19,715 bases of DNA from Clostridia bacterium (GTDB lineage Bacteria; Bacillota_A; Clostridia; Christensenellales; UBA1242): NCBI GenBank assembly GCA_017454425.1, contig JAFTCZ010000084.1, positions 1-19,715 on the forward strand. The letters run 5' to 3'. The notes beneath the pieces were generated by a model. It made no database searches and was not told the origin of the DNA. It was given only the letters and a program-made list of their open reading frames with translations. Position numbers and translations under genes: made by a program. Numbering within the stretch: position 1 is the stretch's first letter; every line of letters begins with the position of its first letter. Below are positions 16,721-19,715 of this stretch, piece by piece.

Positions 16721-16753
16721 TGATTAAAATTTGTATCAATTTGCTTGTTTTTG

Positions 16754-17896
16754 TTATTGTGAACACTTTTGACAAATTATATCACAAGCAATTTGTGTTG
16801 TGTTTAGTTTTGGAAAGGTTTTTACATTCTCTTTTAAGATTGGATAGATGCTAGTTTTATCCTGAATCAAACCGTTAATAATTTTTGGTGCATTTTTTAT
16901 TTTCTTGAGTGACAAGGCATAACCTTTTGAAACAAAAAGTTTTTCATTTATTTTTTCATTTGTTATGAGACCTTCTCTAAAAATTATGGGGACTTCTGAC
17001 ACAAAGGCCTCAGTGATGCTTGATGCCCCACCACGACTAAAAACAACATTTGTGATAGCAAAAATCTTTTCAATTTCCGTGCAAAAACCTATGTTGCAAA
17101 CATTTTTTATGTTGTGCTTTTTGATATAGTTTTCAACTAGATTGAATTGTTTTTGATTTTTACCACAAATACAAACAATTTGTATTGGAAGATTTGCTTT
17201 CGTAAGCGTTTTTACCAAAGGGAAATTTGGGCTCATGCAATTTCCGCCACTAAAAAGAGTGATAGTAAAAAGATTTTTATCCAAACCATATTTTGCATAA
17301 ATTTCTTCTTTTTGTTCGTTGTTGTTTTGCAGTGTTAAAAATTTAGGATTTATAGGAATACCACAGCAAAAAATTTTTTCTGCTTGTGTACCCATTTTTA
17401 TCATTTCATTTTTTACATCTTCATTAGGAACAAAAACATAATCAAGCCATCTAGTCTGGCTAGACCCCGGACAACAACAATAATCAGGAATGACACCAAA
17501 AATTTTGATGTTTTGATTTATTAAGTTTTTTCTTTTAAGGTCGGCAACAACTGCTGAGGCATCTGTGTGCGTTATTAGCACTGCAGTTGGGTTATAATTA
17601 TTTATTTCTTCTAGGATATAGTTGCTGCAATCTCTTATTCTACTTTTCAAAAAAAATTGAACTTTTGGTTTATAGTTAGATTTTAGCAAACTATTCCATA
17701 TTAAGTTGTAAATGTGCGGAACATATTTACCGGCATTTAAGAATGTTTTATTCTCTTTCTCTTCTTTCTTTTTGCTGTATCCATAAAGTTGAATGGTTTT
17801 TGCTTCTATATTAAGTGATTGGAATTTATCTTGAAACGCCTTTGCCATTGAATTGTGCCCTTCGCCACAAGTCATGGTAATAATCAAAACTTTCAT
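16754..17896 (-). CDS. MGDG-synthase-like / GT28-type glycosyltransferase
   Basis: A 380-residue protein with the two Rossmann-like halves of GT-B enzymes. The N-terminal half starts with VLIITMTCGEGHNSMAKAF (3-21), the acceptor-side signature of monogalactosyldiacylglycerol synthases. It continues with FGVIPDYCC (133-141), WLDYVFVPNEDVKNEM (150-165) and CCGIPINPKF (177-186), all in the family order. The C-terminal half has TLFSGGN (213-219) and the donor-binding segment FSRGGASSITEAF (286-298), then PIIF and NEKINEKLF. The family moves a sugar from a nucleotide donor to a lipid or undecaprenyl-type acceptor at the inner face of the membrane; the exact sugar and acceptor are unknown. The start overlaps the nucleotidyltransferase stop by ATGA, and an AAGGA site lies nine bases upstream. 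It is the last gene of its operon. No clear terminator follows. Confidence 0.8.
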   Translation of the reverse strand: MKVLIITMTCGEGHNSMAKAFQDKFQSLNIEAKTIQLYGYSKKKEEKENKTFLNAGKYVPHIYNLIWNSLLKSNYKPKVQFFLKSRIRDCSNYILEEINNYNPTAVLITHTDASAVVADLKRKNLINQNIKIFGVIPDYCCCPGSSQTRWLDYVFVPNEDVKNEMIKMGTQAEKIFCCGIPINPKFLTLQNNNEQKEEIYAKYGLDKNLFTITLFSGGNCMSPNFPLVKTLTKANLPIQIVCICGKNQKQFNLVENYIKKHNIKNVCNIGFCTEIEKIFAITNVVFSRGGASSITEAFVSEVPIIFREGLITNEKINEKLFVSKGYALSLKKIKNAPKIINGLIQDKTSIYPILKENVKTFPKLNTTQIACDIICQKCSQ

Positions 17897-18600
17897 AAAG
17901 TTTGTTCCTTTTTATAGTCATCTAACATTTGTTCAAATTGTTCTATCGTGTTGAAAGAAAAATCTTTGTGATTCTTAAATTCAAGAACTTTTGCACTCAT
18001 ATCTGTGTCATTAAATACATCTAAAAATTCCATTTCATTTCCGTGTTTGTGTTGATAATAACCATCATGAAAAATTTTATCATGAAAAGTGTTTAATTGT
18101 TTTAATAACTCAACAGCATCACAATAAAAAACACTCAAATCATGAAAACCAGCAGATATTGGCTCGTTAAACTTTGAAAATTTTACACTTACGCCATTGC
18201 CGTCTTCAATTATTTGCACATATGGTTTTTCTTCTTTTACACAAGGAATAAGACTAACCCCTGTATATGAGTTTTTTAGTTTTTTGAAAACATCTTCTTC
18301 TTGTAAACAATCGCCCCAAAGGATAAAACATGTATCACCTTGTTTTAATGGCAAAAGTGATAATGCTTGCCACACAGCATCACCACTTCCTTTTCCTGAA
18401 CTAATCACTATTTTATTTTTTGTTGCAAATTTTAATTGATTTTCAACAGAACACACAACCAAAAACTTATCAATATAAGGGGCTGCATTTTCATAATTTC
18501 TGCGAATAAGCGTTTTGCCATCAATATCCATAAGTGCTTTTGGGGTGTCGCACTTAAACCTTGATTGTTTACCTGCACAAATGCTTAAACAATAAATCAT
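17893..18600 (-). CDS. Sugar-type nucleotidyltransferase (NTP_transferase fold)
   Basis: A 235-residue soluble enzyme. The nucleotide-binding signature is LSICAGKQSRFKCDTPKAL (5-23), with the conserved Lys of PKAL at residue 21. GSGDAVWQAL (71-80) matches the base-recognition helix, and LWGDCL (94-99) supplies the metal-binding Asp of the GD motif. The family makes NDP-sugars, or other nucleotide-activated groups, from an NTP and a phosphate ester, releasing pyrophosphate. Donor nucleotide and substrate cannot be assigned. It starts one base after the stop of the CofD/HAD gene; its ribosome site (AGGAG, 18607-18611) lies within that gene's last codons. It overlaps the glycosyltransferase gene by four bases. 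This tight coupling suggests it supplies the activated donor for one of its neighbours. Confidence 0.82.
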   Translation of the reverse strand: MIYCLSICAGKQSRFKCDTPKALMDIDGKTLIRRNYENAAPYIDKFLVVCSVENQLKFATKNKIVISSGKGSGDAVWQALSLLPLKQGDTCFILWGDCLQEEDVFKKLKNSYTGVSLIPCVKEEKPYVQIIEDGNGVSVKFSKFNEPISAGFHDLSVFYCDAVELLKQLNTFHDKIFHDGYYQHKHGNEMEFLDVFNDTDMSAKVLEFKNHKDFSFNTIEQFEQMLDDYKKEQTL

Positions 18601-18601
18601 A

Positions 18602-19715
18602 TTATTCTCCTAATATTTTTACCAAAATATTGGTTTCTTCAACATTTTTTACATTTATTGATTTTGTACACTTGTTTGCAATGTCTTCATCATTTCCTCT
18701 GTCGGTTTCGTCACCAATATAAAGTGTTTTTTTGCCTTGCAACTTGCAATGGTCAAAAATTGCTCCTTTTGTGTTGTTTTTGCTTAAGATATCAACTGTT
18801 GTTGTACCTGTCGCTTTTGCAATATAACTTGCTTCTTTATTAGCATTAATAATTTCAACCAAAAGTTTGCGCTCGAGTGGAGTTAATGGTTTGATGCGAT
18901 AATTTACAAGTTTTTGTCCAACCTGTTTTGCCTTTATGCCATATCTTGCCTCTAATTCTTTTGCAAGTTTGTCGGCATCAGTATCCATAAGCATTTTGTC
19001 AATAATTTCAACTACTTTATTGTGTTTGTACAAAGTTGAGTTGGCATCTGCCCAAATATCAACATTAAACCCATCAAGATTTGAACCATAAATTCTTGAA
19101 AGTTTTTCTTTGATGCTTTCATAAGAATTTCCACTAACAATAATTGACTTTTGTGCAAGATTGTTGTTTAAGTATTGCACATTGTCTTTTGAAATGTTTT
19201 CTTGCTGAACAGAAGTTGCCCTTGCCCACAAAGTATCATCAAAATCAAACAAAATTGTGTCAAAATCACAATCTAGACCATAATAAACTTGCATAATAGC
19301 TTTTGCATAAAGTTGTCCGTTGTGTTTGCCTTTGTTGTTTCCCATTGTTTTGAAAACAAACTTGTGTTTTTCATCTGTTAATTTAAGAGAATCTCTTGCA
19401 TCATTGTTTAATAAGATTGTAAAGTCAGATAAATCAAGGCCAGATTTTTCCATATTGTCATAAAATTCTAGGCTTGATACACCAAAACTATCTCCATCTT
19501 CTTCATTGTTGATTGCCCAAATTTTTGTTGCTTTTGATTGGTTTATGTACTTAAAGAAATCCAAATATTGAATTGTTGGTTGAATGGAACTCCAAAATGT
19601 TCCGGTAGATACAATAATGCAGTCTGCACTATTAACCAAATTTATTGCTTTTGGGTTAAGACCATATTCGCTTTTGCCCTCAAAAATTGTTCCAACAATC
19701 TTGTTGTCTTTGTTA
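18602..19715 (-). CDS. CofD/YvcK-like domain fused to a HAD-IIB phosphatase (N-terminus beyond window)
   Basis: Partial: the reading frame stays open to the window edge. A TTG at 19637-19639 could pass as a start, but the 25 codons before it have no stop and encode plausible CofD-like sequence (EYGLNPKAINL), so the true start is outside. Visible residues, numbered from that TTG: NSADCIIVSTGTFWSSIQP (3-21) and ATKIWAINN (37-45) follow the CofD/YvcK pattern 'AD-IV-GPGS-YTSI-P ... A-KIYV-N'. From about 125 a HAD domain follows, with DFDDT (132-136) as the nucleophile motif, VSGN (168-171), Lys291 after TTVDILSKNNTKG (279-291), and GDETDRGNDED (309-319) as the acidic motif; the cap resembles phosphomannomutase/HAD-IIB sugar phosphatases. 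CofD transfers a phospho-group from a nucleotide-activated donor, while YvcK binds UDP-sugars. The nucleotidyltransferase gene follows after one base. Confidence 0.72.
   Translation of the reverse strand, partial: NKDNKIVGTIFEGKSEYGLNPKAINLVNSADCIIVSTGTFWSSIQPTIQYLDFFKYINQSKATKIWAINNEEDGDSFGVSSLEFYDNMEKSGLDLSDFTILLNNDARDSLKLTDEKHKFVFKTMGNNKGKHNGQLYAKAIMQVYYGLDCDFDTILFDFDDTLWARATSVQQENISKDNVQYLNNNLAQKSIIVSGNSYESIKEKLSRIYGSNLDGFNVDIWADANSTLYKHNKVVEIIDKMLMDTDADKLAKELEARYGIKAKQVGQKLVNYRIKPLTPLERKLLVEIINANKEASYIAKATGTTTVDILSKNNTKGAIFDHCKLQGKKTLYIGDETDRGNDEDIANKCTKSINVKNVEETNILVKILGE

Noticed and set aside
18602..19639. Gene start at the TTG codon 19637-19639
   Set aside because: The frame continues open to the window edge and the upstream residues fit the CofD-like domain, so the TTG is an internal Leu codon.

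Overview
The window is AT-rich, gene-dense DNA that looks like a low-GC Gram-positive bacterium, most likely an uncultured Clostridia-type Bacillota. Supporting signs are strong AGGAGG-type ribosome binding sites, near-consensus TTGACA/TATAAT promoters, short hairpin-plus-T terminators placed on or next to stop codons, lipobox signal peptides, and a DegV-family protein. I cannot name the genus. I see no tRNA, rRNA, insertion sequence, phage gene or CRISPR array.

Left half, all minus strand (20-11189): a GPH/SLC45-like sugar transporter of the MFS (20-1399); a giant 2598-residue surface lipoprotein (1496-9292) built from one BIG2-like domain, about 17 fibronectin-III-like repeats, a GLUG-type module and a C-terminal Ig-like segment; and an unrecognised 521-residue lipoprotein (9624-11189). 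Each has its own promoter, and both lipoprotein genes have terminators, so they appear to be separate transcription units. The two lipoprotein promoters begin with the same ten bases, TTGTTTGACA.

Middle, plus strand (11525-14212): a DegV-family lipid-binding protein followed by an HddA-like GHMP sugar kinase, probably one transcript ended by a terminator on the kinase stop codon. A small cytidylate-kinase-like P-loop kinase follows, with a perfect TTGACA-17-TATAAT promoter. It meets the next minus-strand operon at a shared bidirectional terminator.

Right half, minus strand (14238-19715): first, a three-gene operon of a duplicated DUF1538 membrane protein, a diverged PII-like protein and a clearer PII-like protein, which looks like a transporter with two signal-sensing partners. 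Further right is a second tightly coupled operon, transcribed from beyond the window edge: a CofD/YvcK-like domain fused to a HAD-IIB phosphatase, a sugar-type nucleotidyltransferase, and an MGDG-synthase-like glycosyltransferase. This set looks like a small pathway that makes an activated precursor and transfers it, possibly for a glycolipid or surface glycan. It is the best candidate here for an undescribed system.

A non-coding motif, TACTATGCA, recurs in intergenic DNA. There is a phased array upstream of the DegV promoter, an inverted pair upstream of the DUF1538 promoter, and a related perfect palindrome on the expected start of the giant lipoprotein transcript. It may be the binding site of a local regulator.
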